From the NCBI GenBank assembly GCA_021813585.1, contig JAKAJV010000092.1, positions 1-51,292 on the forward strand: DNA of 51,292 bases, written 5' to 3'. The translations under genes and the position numbers were made by a program. Below the pieces are notes generated by a model. That model was not told the DNA's origin, made no database searches, and worked only from the letters and a program-made list of their open reading frames with translations. The DNA comes from Bacteroidota bacterium (GTDB lineage Bacteria; Bacteroidota; Ignavibacteria; Ignavibacteriales; Ignavibacteriaceae). This document shows, one piece after another, positions 9,977 to 18,444 of the stretch (its first letter is position 1; every line of letters begins with the position of its first letter).

Positions 9977-10118
9977 AAAAATTACTTAAACCATTTCATC
10001 TTGATAGATTTGTTTATTATTTGTAGGTTTCTGTTACATAGCGAAAGGACAAGTACAGATCATTTTTATACTTTGCACAATTGGGTAACTTTTAATAAAT
10101 GTACTTTGAGATAATTAA

Positions 10119-10267
10119 TAACTCATGTTACGCAAAATTATAAAGCTTGAGTGTCATACCCGCGAAAGCGGGTATCCAAGATGCGAAAATATGATAAAAA
10201 ATGGATCCCCACTTTCATGGGAATGACAATGCGGACATCAAAATGTATTCCTGCGTAACATGAGTTA
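10119..10267. mobile_element. MITE-like element, copy 1 (149 bp)
   Basis: Bounded by perfect 16-bp terminal inverted repeats, TAACTCATGTTACGCA (10119-10134) and its complement (10252-10267). Inside are two short hairpins (ACCCGCGAAAGCGGGT type and CCCAYGAAAGTGGG type). It has no coding capacity. A nearly identical inverted copy starts at 51171, 41 kb away. No clear target-site duplication was seen beyond the AT-rich flanks. Confidence 0.85.
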
Positions 10268-10272
10268 ATAAA

Positions 10273-10491
10273 ATCGGGAATGTAGAAATCATTGCCGTTG
10301 AAAATAATATTCGAGAAATCGATAAACTAAGAAAGAAGTACGGTGAAGGAAGATGGCGGAAATTAAAAGGTATTGCTTTAGTACGCTTAAAAAATGGTTT
10401 AATTGTTCATGCCGAGTTACACTGGTATGAAGCTCAAGGCTTTGGTAAAAAAGATATAAAAATAAAGATTATGAAGCGTCCTTGGAGTTAA
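10273..10491 (+). pseudogene. Remnant of a small conserved protein (ELHWYEA family), start lost
   Basis: An open frame of 72 codons reading ...GRWRKLKGIALVRL...AELHWYEAQGFGKKDIKIK, which matches a common small bacterial protein usually followed by a second small gene. Here the frame starts right after the MITE terminal repeat with no ATG, GTG or TTG, and a TGA lies just upstream in frame. I read it as a 5'-truncated, dead gene; the MITE is the likely cause. Confidence 0.6.
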
Positions 10492-10655
10492 GAAAAATTT
10501 ATAAAAGAATTTTTGAAAAATCGCCTGAGCAATACGGTTTAATAAGAGTGCTTGATGAATCTGGAGAAGATTATCTTTTCCCTGAGGATTTTTTTGTACC
10601 GGTAGCTGTTCCAAAAGAAGCTGAACAATTATTCAGTTCAATGAAAAAGGGATAG
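10449..10655 (+). pseudogene. Remnant of the partner gene (YEASLELRKIY...GEDYLFP), start lost
   Basis: A second frame of 68 codons overlaps the end of the first remnant: DYEASLELRKIYKR...LIRVLDESGEDYLFP...FFVPVAVP, closing at TAG 10653. This resembles the second gene of the same two-gene module, but its N-terminus and start codon are missing and it is spliced directly onto the first remnant, as if a short deletion removed the junction. Likely non-functional. The module is often suspected to be toxin-antitoxin-like; that is inference. Confidence 0.55.
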
Positions 10656-10706
10656 TTTATTCCAAGCTACTTAAGAATGTAGATGGAGCCTGCCTGCCGG
10701 TAGAGC

Positions 10707-10835
10707 GTGTTGCAGAATCGTATTTCCTCTGTGTTGCTTTGTGTATACTCGGTGGAACTCTGTGTAATTTCTAAAAATTAGGTACACAGAGTAACTCAGA
10801 GGAAGCACAGTGTTTCACTGAGTGGTTGTGCAACA
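10707..10835. repeat. Imperfect inverted repeat built from CTCTGTGT-type words
   Basis: A left arm rich in CTCTGTGTTGC/ACTCTGTGTA words is answered by a right arm TACACAGAGTAACTCAGAGGAAGC about 15 bases later, and GTTGCA/TGCAAC closes the ends. It is a recognisable style of interspersed non-coding repeat. No coding potential. Confidence 0.5.
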
Positions 10836-10989
10836 GACTCGGTAGTTAGGTTAAAGCCATACTTTTCTTTTTTCCCTTTTTCGTTGAATAAATTCAACGG
10901 CAATAGTTTTTTTAGTACTATTAGATAAATAAACATACAATGTATAAATTTCAATTAAATTCTAGAATAAAATTCTTTAAGAGATTCAC

Positions 10990-12417
10990 GTGACAACAAG
11001 AAGAGATTTTTTAAAAACCGGCGGGCTGGCAATTGCAGGCTTATCATTAAGCGGAGTTAGGGCTCCGGGCTTTATCATGCAGGATGAATACAAAAGTAAA
11101 AGACCGCTTCCCGGTGAAAGAAAATTTACAAGCACGGCAATTGAGGAAAAGATCGCCGGAATAAAAAAAGATCTTAAGGATAAGAAGCTCGCTTGGATTT
11201 TTGAAAACTGTTTTCCGAATACGCTGGATACAACGGTTAATTTTCAAATGATAGACGGGAAGCCCGATACGTTTGTAATTACCGGCGATATAAATGCAAT
11301 GTGGCTTAGGGATTCAAGTGCGCAGGTGTTTCCTTATCTTCCGTTTGCTAACTCGGATGATAAACTTAAGGCGTTACTCGCGGGCGTTATTAATAGACAG
11401 AACAAATGTATTCTAATCGATCCTTATGCGAACGCTTTTAATTACGGTCCTACAGGCAGCGAATGGGACAAAGACCTTACTGAGATGAAGCCGGAACTGC
11501 ACGAAAGGAAGTGGGAAGTCGACTCGCTCTGTTATCCTATCAGACTTGCATACGGCTACTGGAAAACAACCGGTGATACCTCATGCTTTGACGACAACTG
11601 GCTTAAAGCCATGAAGCTGGTACATCAGACTTTTGTACAGCAGCAGAGAAAGCACGGTCATGGTCCATATAAATTCCAGCGAGTAACAGCATGGCAAAGC
11701 GATACGGTAGCAGGCGGAGGTTACGGCAATCCCATTAAGCCTGTCGGAATGATATGCTCAATTTTTCGACCTTCTGATGACGCGACTATATTTCCTTTTC
11801 TAGTTCCGTCAAATTACTTTGCGGCTCATTCTTTAACGCAGCTCTCCGAAATGGCGAGCGAAATAAAACATGATAGAGAATTCGCAGAACGATGCACGGC
11901 TTTAGCTGGTGAAGTGGATACAGCACTTAAGAATTATGCGCTGTCTAACCATTTAGACTTCGGTGAAATGATACCTTATGAAGTCGACGGCTTCGGCAAT
12001 CAGTTATTTATGGATGATACAAATGTGCCTAGTTTACTTTCGCTGCCATACCTCGGCTGCATATCGAATGAAGACAAGCTTTATCAGAATACAAGGAGAT
12101 TTATATTCAGCGATTCTGATCCTTATTTCTTTAAAGGAAAAGCCGGCGAGGGTATCGGAAGCCCGCATACACCGAGGGAAAATATCTGGCAGATGAGCAT
12201 AATAATAAGGGCACTAACCAGCGATAACGATGACGAGATTAGAGCGTGCATAAAAACCTTAATCGATACAACTGCCGATACCGGTTTTATGCACGAGTCG
12301 TTTAACAAAAACGATCCTTCCAGGTTTACAAGGAAATGGTTTGCGTGGGCTAATACTTTGTTCGGCGAGCTGATATTAAAAATCCATAATGAAAAACCAA
12401 ATTTATTGAAAGCATAA
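10990..12417 (+). CDS. GH125 exo-alpha-1,6-mannosidase, Tat signal
   Basis: Metal-independent exo-acting alpha-1,6-mannosidase family. The GTG start gives a twin-arginine leader (TTRRDFLKTGGLAIAGLSLSG), so export of a folded enzyme to the periplasm is expected. Family motifs seen in order: MWLRDSSAQVFPYL, KWEVDSLCYPIRLAYGYW, FRPSDDATIFPFLVPSNYF and GSPHTPRENIWQMSIIIRA; length (475) is typical. It is the first gene of a tight pair: the GH92 ATG starts 4 bases after its stop, so the two are almost surely co-transcribed. Together with GH92 and GH47 it forms an alpha-mannan or high-mannose N-glycan trimming set. Confidence 0.94.
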   Translation: MTTRRDFLKTGGLAIAGLSLSGVRAPGFIMQDEYKSKRPLPGERKFTSTAIEEKIAGIKKDLKDKKLAWIFENCFPNTLDTTVNFQMIDGKPDTFVITGDINAMWLRDSSAQVFPYLPFANSDDKLKALLAGVINRQNKCILIDPYANAFNYGPTGSEWDKDLTEMKPELHERKWEVDSLCYPIRLAYGYWKTTGDTSCFDDNWLKAMKLVHQTFVQQQRKHGHGPYKFQRVTAWQSDTVAGGGYGNPIKPVGMICSIFRPSDDATIFPFLVPSNYFAAHSLTQLSEMASEIKHDREFAERCTALAGEVDTALKNYALSNHLDFGEMIPYEVDGFGNQLFMDDTNVPSLLSLPYLGCISNEDKLYQNTRRFIFSDSDPYFFKGKAGEGIGSPHTPRENIWQMSIIIRALTSDNDDEIRACIKTLIDTTADTGFMHESFNKNDPSRFTRKWFAWANTLFGELILKIHNEKPNLLKA

Positions 12418-12420
12418 AAG

Positions 12421-14715
12421 ATGAAACTTTTATCCGGTAAAAAATCCTTGCAAAAAAAATTTCAATTGATAATTTTTCTTGCTGTGTTAATCTCTGCTTC
12501 AAGCTTCAATTTTTCGCAGGAGAAAAATCTTAATCCCAACAAGTATGTAGCCCCGTTCATCGGAACGGCGGCACACGGACATACATTCCCCGGCGCCACG
12601 GTACCCTTCGGGATGGTTCAGCTTAGCCCGGATAACGGTACTTCGGGCTGGGACTGGTGCTCAGGCTATAATTATTCAGACAGCGTAATCATCGGGTTCA
12701 GTCACACGCACTTAAGCGGAACAGGCATCGGCGACCTGTGCGATATTCTTTTTATGCCTGCCGTGCTCTCAATTAACTCCGATGCGGACAGCACAAAGCT
12801 GATCGATCTTCATTCTAGCTTTTCTCATAAAAATGAATCGGCTGCACCGGGATACTACTTTGTCTTTCTTGATACTTATAAAATCAAAGCGGAGTTAACG
12901 GCAACAATGAGAGCGGGATTTCAAAAATATACTTTTCCGAAGACAGGCGATGCAGTTATAGTTCTGAACCTTGGGCACAGCTTGAATTGGGATAAGACAA
13001 CAGAAGCCTACATCAAAATAATTAGCGACAGAAAAATCGTTGGCTATAGAATGTCAACCGGGTGGGCAAAGGATCAGAGGGTTTATTTTGCAGCCGAATT
13101 CTCGCAGCCGTTTACTTCGTATTTTTTAAGCCTCAATAATAAATTGAACAGCCGGGAACATGAAGCAAAAGGAAAGATGCTCGAAGGGATTTTCAAATTT
13201 AACACTGAAAAGAATGATGAGGTGCTGGTAAAAGTTGGAATATCTTCTTCAAATATAAAAGGCGCAGAAGACGATCTGAGCAAAGAAATTGCCGGATGGA
13301 ATTTCAATCAAATAAAAAATGAAGCTGCTAAAGCCTGGCAAAAGGAACTAAGCAGAATACAAATTACAACGAGCTCAAATTCACTTAAGAAAATTTTTTA
13401 TACGGCGCTCTATCATGCATTGATTACACCCAACCTCTTCAGCGATGTTGACGGAAACTTTAAAGGCGCGGATGGAAAAGTTCATCGCGCAAAGGGGTAT
13501 AACCAATACACCGTTTTTTCTTTATGGGATACGTTCCGCGCAGAGCATCCGTTGTTTACGATTATTGAAAGAGACAGGGTAAATGATTTTATTAGATCGA
13601 TGCTGGCGCATTACGAGGAGACCGGGCTGCTGCCGGTGTGGGAGCTGGAAGGCAACGAGACAAATACTATGATCGGATACCATGCGATACCTGTAATTGC
13701 GGATGCAATCTTAAAAGGCTTTCACGGATTCGACATAAGGGAAGCCTACAAAGCGATGAAAGCCAGTGCAATGCAGGATAAGTTCGGAATTAATTATTAT
13801 AAGAAGCTTGGCTATGTACCGGCAGATAAAGAAGGAGAATCCGTTTCAAAAACTCTAGAGTACGCATACGACGACTGGTGCATCGCCCAGATTGCAAAGT
13901 ATCTAAACAAGAAAGACGACTATAAATATTTTATGAATCGCGCCGGTAATTATAAAAATCTATTTGATAAAAGCACAGAGTTTATGAGAGGCAAAAACAG
14001 CGACGGCAAGTGGGTGGAGGACTTTAATCCCCGGTATGTCAATCATCGTCAGAATGAATATACCGAGGGAGATGCATGGCAGTGGAGCTGGTTTGCACCG
14101 CAGGACGTAAATGGTTTAATCAACTTAATGGGCGGAAGAGAAAATTTCACAAACAGGCTCGATTCACTTTTTACTCAAACGCCTTTGCTTGAAGGCAACC
14201 ACGTCTCGCCGGATATTTCGGGTATGGTTGGGCAGTACGCACAGGGCAACGAGCCGAGCCACCATATTGCTTATCTTTATGATTATGCCGGCAAGCCGTG
14301 GAAGACCCAGGAAACTGTAAGGAAAATTTGCGAGACGCTTTACACCGACTCAACGAACGGGCTTTGCGGCAATGATGACTGCGGGCAAATGTCGGCATGG
14401 TATATTTTCAGCGTGATGGGATTTTATCCGGTAAATCCGGCAGACGGGATTTACGTTATCGGCAGCCCGATGCTGGACAAAGTATCCATCGGCGTGGGAC
14501 ACGGAAGGCAATTTACTATAATCGCAAATAACGTCTCTAAGGAGAACAAATATATCCAGTCAGTAGAGTTAAACGGTAAGCCGCTTAATAAAACGTACAT
14601 CACTCAGAAAGAAATAATGAGCGGCGGAAGGCTTGTCTTCAACATGGGCAGCACTCCCAACAAGGAGTGGGGCGCGCAGGAAAACGATGTGCCTCCTTCT
14701 ATGAGCAGTCATTAA
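12421..14715 (+). CDS. GH92 calcium-dependent alpha-mannosidase
   Basis: Exo-alpha-mannosidase family (often alpha-1,2, inverting, calcium-dependent). An N-terminal hydrophobic signal (LIIFLAVLISASS) leads into the typical N-domain opening YVAPFIGTAAHGHTFPGAT and FGMVQLSPDNG. The (alpha/alpha)6 domain shows VFSLWDTFRAEHP, GNEPSHHIAYLYDY and GNDDCGQMSAWYIFS, the motifs that carry the family's acid/base and calcium residues. At 764 residues it is full length. It has no T9SS signal. It sits 4 bases behind the GH125 gene and ahead of the GH47 gene. Confidence 0.95.
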   Translation: MKLLSGKKSLQKKFQLIIFLAVLISASSFNFSQEKNLNPNKYVAPFIGTAAHGHTFPGATVPFGMVQLSPDNGTSGWDWCSGYNYSDSVIIGFSHTHLSGTGIGDLCDILFMPAVLSINSDADSTKLIDLHSSFSHKNESAAPGYYFVFLDTYKIKAELTATMRAGFQKYTFPKTGDAVIVLNLGHSLNWDKTTEAYIKIISDRKIVGYRMSTGWAKDQRVYFAAEFSQPFTSYFLSLNNKLNSREHEAKGKMLEGIFKFNTEKNDEVLVKVGISSSNIKGAEDDLSKEIAGWNFNQIKNEAAKAWQKELSRIQITTSSNSLKKIFYTALYHALITPNLFSDVDGNFKGADGKVHRAKGYNQYTVFSLWDTFRAEHPLFTIIERDRVNDFIRSMLAHYEETGLLPVWELEGNETNTMIGYHAIPVIADAILKGFHGFDIREAYKAMKASAMQDKFGINYYKKLGYVPADKEGESVSKTLEYAYDDWCIAQIAKYLNKKDDYKYFMNRAGNYKNLFDKSTEFMRGKNSDGKWVEDFNPRYVNHRQNEYTEGDAWQWSWFAPQDVNGLINLMGGRENFTNRLDSLFTQTPLLEGNHVSPDISGMVGQYAQGNEPSHHIAYLYDYAGKPWKTQETVRKICETLYTDSTNGLCGNDDCGQMSAWYIFSVMGFYPVNPADGIYVIGSPMLDKVSIGVGHGRQFTIIANNVSKENKYIQSVELNGKPLNKTYITQKEIMSGGRLVFNMGSTPNKEWGAQENDVPPSMSSH

Positions 14716-14740
14716 TTCAGTTATAAGAATGAACTATGAC

Positions 14741-14790
14741 TTTTCTTTGCGTCATTGCGTCTTTGCGGTAAAAGATTTTTCAACGCAAAG
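14741..14790. repeat. Low-complexity TTTGCGT-word repeat
   Basis: CTTTGCGTCATTGCGTCTTTGCGG, then CAACGCAAAG in inverse, between GH92 and GH47. Repeats of this wording are scattered in many genomes; here it probably ends the GH92 unit or is neutral. Confidence 0.45.
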
Positions 14791-14838
14791 TTATAAATTA
14801 TAATTGATCCATCATTTCATAAACAAAATAGAAGCGTT

Positions 14839-16242
14839 ATGAAAACACATCACTGCAATTTTAAGATTTTAATGGTCGTCCTTTCGTCGTTTGTCTTTCT
14901 AAGTTTTTCAACAATAACAAAAGCATCGACTTCAGGCAAAGGTGATTCACAAATAAATAAAGAGGAATTGGAAAAGCAGGTGAAAGAAGAATTCATCCAT
15001 GCATGGGACGGATATAAGAAATACGCTTGGGGGCATGATGAGCTTTTGCCGCTTAGTAAAAGCTATAAAGACTGGTACGGCGTTTCCCTCTACATGACTC
15101 CCATCGATGCCTTCGATACAATGAAGCTGATGAAGCTCGATAAGCAGGCGAACGAAGCGAAGGCGCTTATACTCGACAGCCTCTCATTCAACAAAAATAT
15201 TTCGGTGCAGACTTTTGAAATTACAATTAGACTGCTCGGCGGGCTGCTTTCATCTTACGGACTTGACCACGATAAAAAATTCCTTGCGCTTGCCGAAGAC
15301 CTTGGACATAGGCTGCTTCCGGCTTTCAATTCCAAGACGGGAATGCCTTACAGGTTTGTTAATCTTGTTACCGGGAAGACCGATGGCAATGTAAGCAACC
15401 CCGCAGAGATCGGAACGCTTATGATTGAGTTTGGAACTCTAAGCAAGCTTACAGGCAACCCTGTTTTTTATAGCAAGACGAAGAATGCAATTGTGCAATT
15501 ATACAACCGGCGTTCCAAGATCGGTCTTGTCGGTTCTGAAATAAATGTTGAAACCGGAGAGTGGGTAAATACAACTAGTCATATTAGAGGCGGAATAGAT
15601 TCTTACTATGAATATCTGCTTAAGAGCTGGCTGCTGTTCGGCGATAAGGATTTTAAAAACATGTGGGATAACAGCATTAAAGCCGTAAATAAATATTTAG
15701 CCGATTCGGTCTCTACCGGGTTCTGGTATGCGCAGGCTGATATGCACACGGATAAGATCAAATCAACTCACTATGGTGCGCTCGATGCTTTCTTTCCCGC
15801 TGTGCTGGCGTTAGGCGGCGATTTGAAACGAGCCGAAGCCCTCGAAGCTTCATGCTATAAAATGTGGAACCTGCAGGGCATTGAGCCTGAAACAATCGAT
15901 TTTACTACGATGAAAATTCTATCGCCCCAGTATCCGTTGCGTCCCGAGATTATTGAATCAGCTTATTATCTATATCATTATACCCGGGATGAAAAATATC
16001 TTGAGATGGGTAAAACATTTTTAGATGATATAGTCAAGTACTGCAGAGCAGAAGACGGCTTTGCAGAACTAAAGAGCGTTATTACTAAGGAAAAAGACGA
16101 CGACATGGAAAGCTTCTTTCTGGCGGAAACATTAAAGTATCTTTATCTTTTATTCGCCCCGCCTGATACTTTGAATTTTGAAAGCGTTATCTTTAACACC
16201 GAAGCGCACCCGATGCAGAGAGCGTGGGGGAGACTTAAATAG
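14839..16242 (+). CDS. GH47 alpha-1,2-mannosidase (bacterial class I mannosidase)
   Basis: An inverting, calcium-dependent alpha-1,2-mannosidase family best known from eukaryotic N-glycan trimming and less common in bacteria. After a signal peptide (ILMVVLSSFVFLSFS) come the family landmarks: WGHDELLPLS, TPIDAFDTMKLM, FEITIRLLGGLLSSY, DLGHRLLPAFNSKTGMPYR, EIGTLMIEFGTLSKLTG, GGIDSYYEYLLKSW, PLRPEIIESAYYLY, SFFLAETLKYLYLLF and the calcium-site FNTEAHP near the C-terminus. Length (467) fits the catalytic core. It is 123 bases behind GH92 and on the same strand, so the three mannosidases probably act in one pathway. Confidence 0.95.
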   Translation: MKTHHCNFKILMVVLSSFVFLSFSTITKASTSGKGDSQINKEELEKQVKEEFIHAWDGYKKYAWGHDELLPLSKSYKDWYGVSLYMTPIDAFDTMKLMKLDKQANEAKALILDSLSFNKNISVQTFEITIRLLGGLLSSYGLDHDKKFLALAEDLGHRLLPAFNSKTGMPYRFVNLVTGKTDGNVSNPAEIGTLMIEFGTLSKLTGNPVFYSKTKNAIVQLYNRRSKIGLVGSEINVETGEWVNTTSHIRGGIDSYYEYLLKSWLLFGDKDFKNMWDNSIKAVNKYLADSVSTGFWYAQADMHTDKIKSTHYGALDAFFPAVLALGGDLKRAEALEASCYKMWNLQGIEPETIDFTTMKILSPQYPLRPEIIESAYYLYHYTRDEKYLEMGKTFLDDIVKYCRAEDGFAELKSVITKEKDDDMESFFLAETLKYLYLLFAPPDTLNFESVIFNTEAHPMQRAWGRLK

Positions 16243-16335
16243 GCAGTAGGCAATAGGCAGCGGGAACTTTGTCGTTAAGTTTCGTTTAAAATGGAAATTA
16301 ATCAGAGATCAAAGGTCGGAGATCGGTGTCGGAAG
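16241..16335. repeat. Word-like direct repeats (GGCAGTAGGCAATAGGCAG; GATCAAAGGTCGGAGATCGG)
   Basis: Two low-complexity stretches of short, slightly varied direct repeats directly after the GH47 stop. No coding role seen. Confidence 0.45.
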
Positions 16336-16421
16336 TCAGCGCCATAGACTGTTCAGCTTTCGGCAAGGAGGTCGGCGTTTTGTCCGGCATTAAGTTTAAA
16401 AATTAAAAGGAGAAAAAAATC

Positions 16422-17186
16422 ATGAAACAATGGTATGAAGCGCTATTTGAAAATTACAGTCACAAATATGAAAATGAAATCTACACACGCGGCACCTTAG
16501 GCGAATGTAATTTTATAGAGCAAGAAATAAATTACAACAAGGATGCAAGAATATTGGACATCGGCTGCGGGACGGGACGCCACTCAACTGAGAATGCAAA
16601 GCGGGGCTATCATAATATAACCGGGATCGACCTATCGGAATCTATGTTAAGACGGGCGAAAGAAATTACCGCCATAGAAAAGCTGAACATTAATTTCTTG
16701 GTCCGGGATGCAAGAGAATTATCATTCAATGATGAGTTTGATCTTGCTATAATGCTTTGTGAAGGTGGGTTCTCTCTTATGGAAACTGACGAAATGAATT
16801 TTCAGATACTTAAGAATGCTGACGCGGCATTGCGTAAAGACGGCAAGTTAATTTTCACAACCTTAAACGGATTGTTCCCCTTGTTCCATTCTGTTAAGGA
16901 TTTTATGGCGAATAATACCGAAAGCGGAAATGCCGTCTGTGAACCGCTCTCTTTCGATCTTATGACATTCCGCGACTATAACAAAACATCTTTCGTAGAT
17001 GATTCGGGTAATACCATAGAACTCGATTGCAACGAAAGATTTTATGTGCCTTCTGAAATTACATGGATGTTAAAGTCACTTCACTTTGCGGAGATAGAAA
17101 TATTCGGAGCGAAGCTTGGCGCTTTCAGTCGAAACGATAGATTAACCACCGAAGACTTTGAAATGCTAGTTGCTGCTAAGAAATAA
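16422..17186 (+). CDS. Class I SAM-dependent methyltransferase
   Basis: A 254-residue soluble methyltransferase. Motif I is ILDIGCGTGRHS (residues 44-55), followed by the acidic motif II GIDLSESML and motif III around FDLAIMLCEGGFSLM. The N-terminal WYEALFENYSHKYENE and the C-terminal beta region match small-molecule methyltransferases of the UbiE/Tam type; substrate cannot be told. A good AAAAGGAG site precedes the ATG. It heads a plus-strand run of small enzymes leading toward the ECF sigma factor gene, though 163 bases separate it from the next gene. Confidence 0.88.
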   Translation: MKQWYEALFENYSHKYENEIYTRGTLGECNFIEQEINYNKDARILDIGCGTGRHSTENAKRGYHNITGIDLSESMLRRAKEITAIEKLNINFLVRDARELSFNDEFDLAIMLCEGGFSLMETDEMNFQILKNADAALRKDGKLIFTTLNGLFPLFHSVKDFMANNTESGNAVCEPLSFDLMTFRDYNKTSFVDDSGNTIELDCNERFYVPSEITWMLKSLHFAEIEIFGAKLGAFSRNDRLTTEDFEMLVAAKK

Positions 17187-17349
17187 AATTTCAATAAAAA
17201 GTTTTTTTATCCCGGTCACATAAACTAATTGCGAACATTATAAACTTTGTAAAAAAAGTTTTTAACTGCTTGTCCAATTTATTCATGCCCATTTGTTATT
17301 GAGGTGTAATTCGAACTTTTTATAATATTAAAAACTTAAGGAGCTAAAA

Positions 17350-17811
17350 ATGGAAGCAAGGATAAATAAATTAGGGCATGAGAAGGATGTACTAAATGCA
17401 CTGTACGGATTTTCAGCTTATCTAAATAAATCCGCGTTAGAGAAGAAGTTGCTGAACTTAATTGAATACCGAGTATCGCAAATTAACGGCTGTGCTTATT
17501 GCCTGGATATGCATTCGAAAGATTTGAGAGCCGGAGGAGAGACCGAGCAGCGTCTTTATACAATGGATGCATGGCGTGATGCGCCGTTCTATACCGACCG
17601 CGAGCGCGCAGCTTTAGCCTGGGCGGAAGCCGTTACAAAATGCGATGTTCCGGATGAGGTCTTTGATGAAATAAAGAAGCAATTTTCTGAAAAAGAAATA
17701 ATCGACCTGACAATTGCTTCTATAGCAATAAACTCATGGAACCGGCTTAATATTTCCTTCAAGACGGTTGCAGGTGATTATCAGCCCGGACAATATGCTA
17801 ACATAAATTAA
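17350..17811 (+). CDS. Carboxymuconolactone decarboxylase-like (AhpD-like) protein
   Basis: A 153-residue alpha-helical CMD/AhpD-family protein. The redox/active-site motif C48-A-Y-C51-x3-H55 is intact and followed by DLRAGGETEQRLYTMDAWRD, a typical family continuation. Such proteins are peroxidase-type thiol enzymes or decarboxylase relatives; here an alkylhydroperoxidase-like redox role is the safer guess. AAGGAGCTAAAA precedes the ATG. Its neighbours (YCII protein, a second CMD protein, AHSA1 protein, ECF42 sigma factor) are of the types often controlled by or found with ECF sigma factors. Confidence 0.9.
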   Translation: MEARINKLGHEKDVLNALYGFSAYLNKSALEKKLLNLIEYRVSQINGCAYCLDMHSKDLRAGGETEQRLYTMDAWRDAPFYTDRERAALAWAEAVTKCDVPDEVFDEIKKQFSEKEIIDLTIASIAINSWNRLNISFKTVAGDYQPGQYANIN

Positions 17812-17866
17812 CATTAGCTGTTTGATAAAGTGATAATTCATTCTTAAAAAATACTAGGTGATAGAT

Positions 17867-18208
17867 ATGAAAGAGTTCTTATTAATTTTCAGAAGCAATA
17901 TCAAATCAATGCCGGAACTTTCGCCTGAGCAAATGCAGGCTAATACGAAAAGATGGATGGATTGGATAGGCGGAATAGCTGCACAAAATAAATTATCCAA
18001 TAGAGGGAATAGACTTTCAAATACCGGAAGGGTATTGAAATCCGATAATACAATTACGGACGGTCCTTATGCGGAGATAAAAGAATCCATCGGCGGATTT
18101 ATTGTAATTAAAGTTGGATCTTACGACGAAGCGGTTGAAACAGCCAGAGGGTGTCCGATCTTAAGTTATGGCGGAAATGTTGAAGTAAGAGAAATTAGTG
18201 CGTTGTAA
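17867..18208 (+). CDS. YCII-related (DGPF-domain) protein
   Basis: A small ferredoxin-like-fold protein of the YCII/DGPF family. The ATG at 17867 is preferred over the in-frame GTG at 17858 because AGGTG at 17856-17860 makes a proper ribosome binding site for it. Seen: KEFLLIFR at the N-terminus, the MDWIGGIAAQNKL segment, the ITDGPYAEIKESIGGF signature (DGP[F/Y]) and the C-terminal GGNVEVREI. YCII/DGPF proteins are the classic genomic partners of ECF42 sigma factors, and one such sigma gene lies 3 kb downstream. Biochemical role is not established. Confidence 0.92.
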   Translation: MKEFLLIFRSNIKSMPELSPEQMQANTKRWMDWIGGIAAQNKLSNRGNRLSNTGRVLKSDNTITDGPYAEIKESIGGFIVIKVGSYDEAVETARGCPILSYGGNVEVREISAL

Positions 18209-18258
18209 AATCAGGATGTAGCATGCCCGCTGTACTCCGAAGACTTTCGGGGGAAGGC

Positions 18259-18298
18259 GGGGATGCTCGATGCTCGATGCTTGATACTTGATACTGGA
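18259..18298. repeat. Word-like direct repeat (GATGCTCGATGCTCGATGCTTGATAC)
   Basis: Five near-identical 7-9 base words in tandem between the YCII gene and the MITE copy. No coding role seen. Confidence 0.5.
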
Positions 18299-18328
18299 TT
18301 TAACAGATGACAAATTGGATTTATAATT

Positions 18329-18414
18329 AAGGGCACTTCTAAAAACTATTTTTTTAATAAATAGAACACGGATTAAACGGATTTTCACCGATCATTTTTG
18401 TAGTTTTTAGAAGT
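18329..18414. mobile_element. MITE-like element family 2, copy A
   Basis: Left end AAGGGCACTTCTAAAAACT, right end AGTTTTTAGAAGT in inverse, with an AT-rich core containing ACGGATTAAACGGATTTTC. The core and ends match the element at 20304-20414 in opposite orientation. It lies 30 bases upstream of the second CMD gene, so it may supply or disturb that gene's leader. Confidence 0.7.
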
Positions 18415-18444
18415 AATCATAATTTAATACTGGATAAGCTGCTT

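Larger units (their letters stand above)
9977..10989. other. 1-kb non-coding region with repeats and gene remnants
   Basis: No intact gene. It carries a MITE-like element (10119-10267), two overlapping remnants of a small gene pair (10273-10655) and a degenerate inverted repeat (10707-10835). The last 150 bases are AT-rich and presumably hold the promoter of the mannosidase genes, but no convincing -35/-10 pair was picked out. Confidence 0.7.

Noticed and set aside
10417-10614. 65-codon minus-strand frame
   Set aside because: It lies antisense to the two gene remnants, which explain the sequence better.
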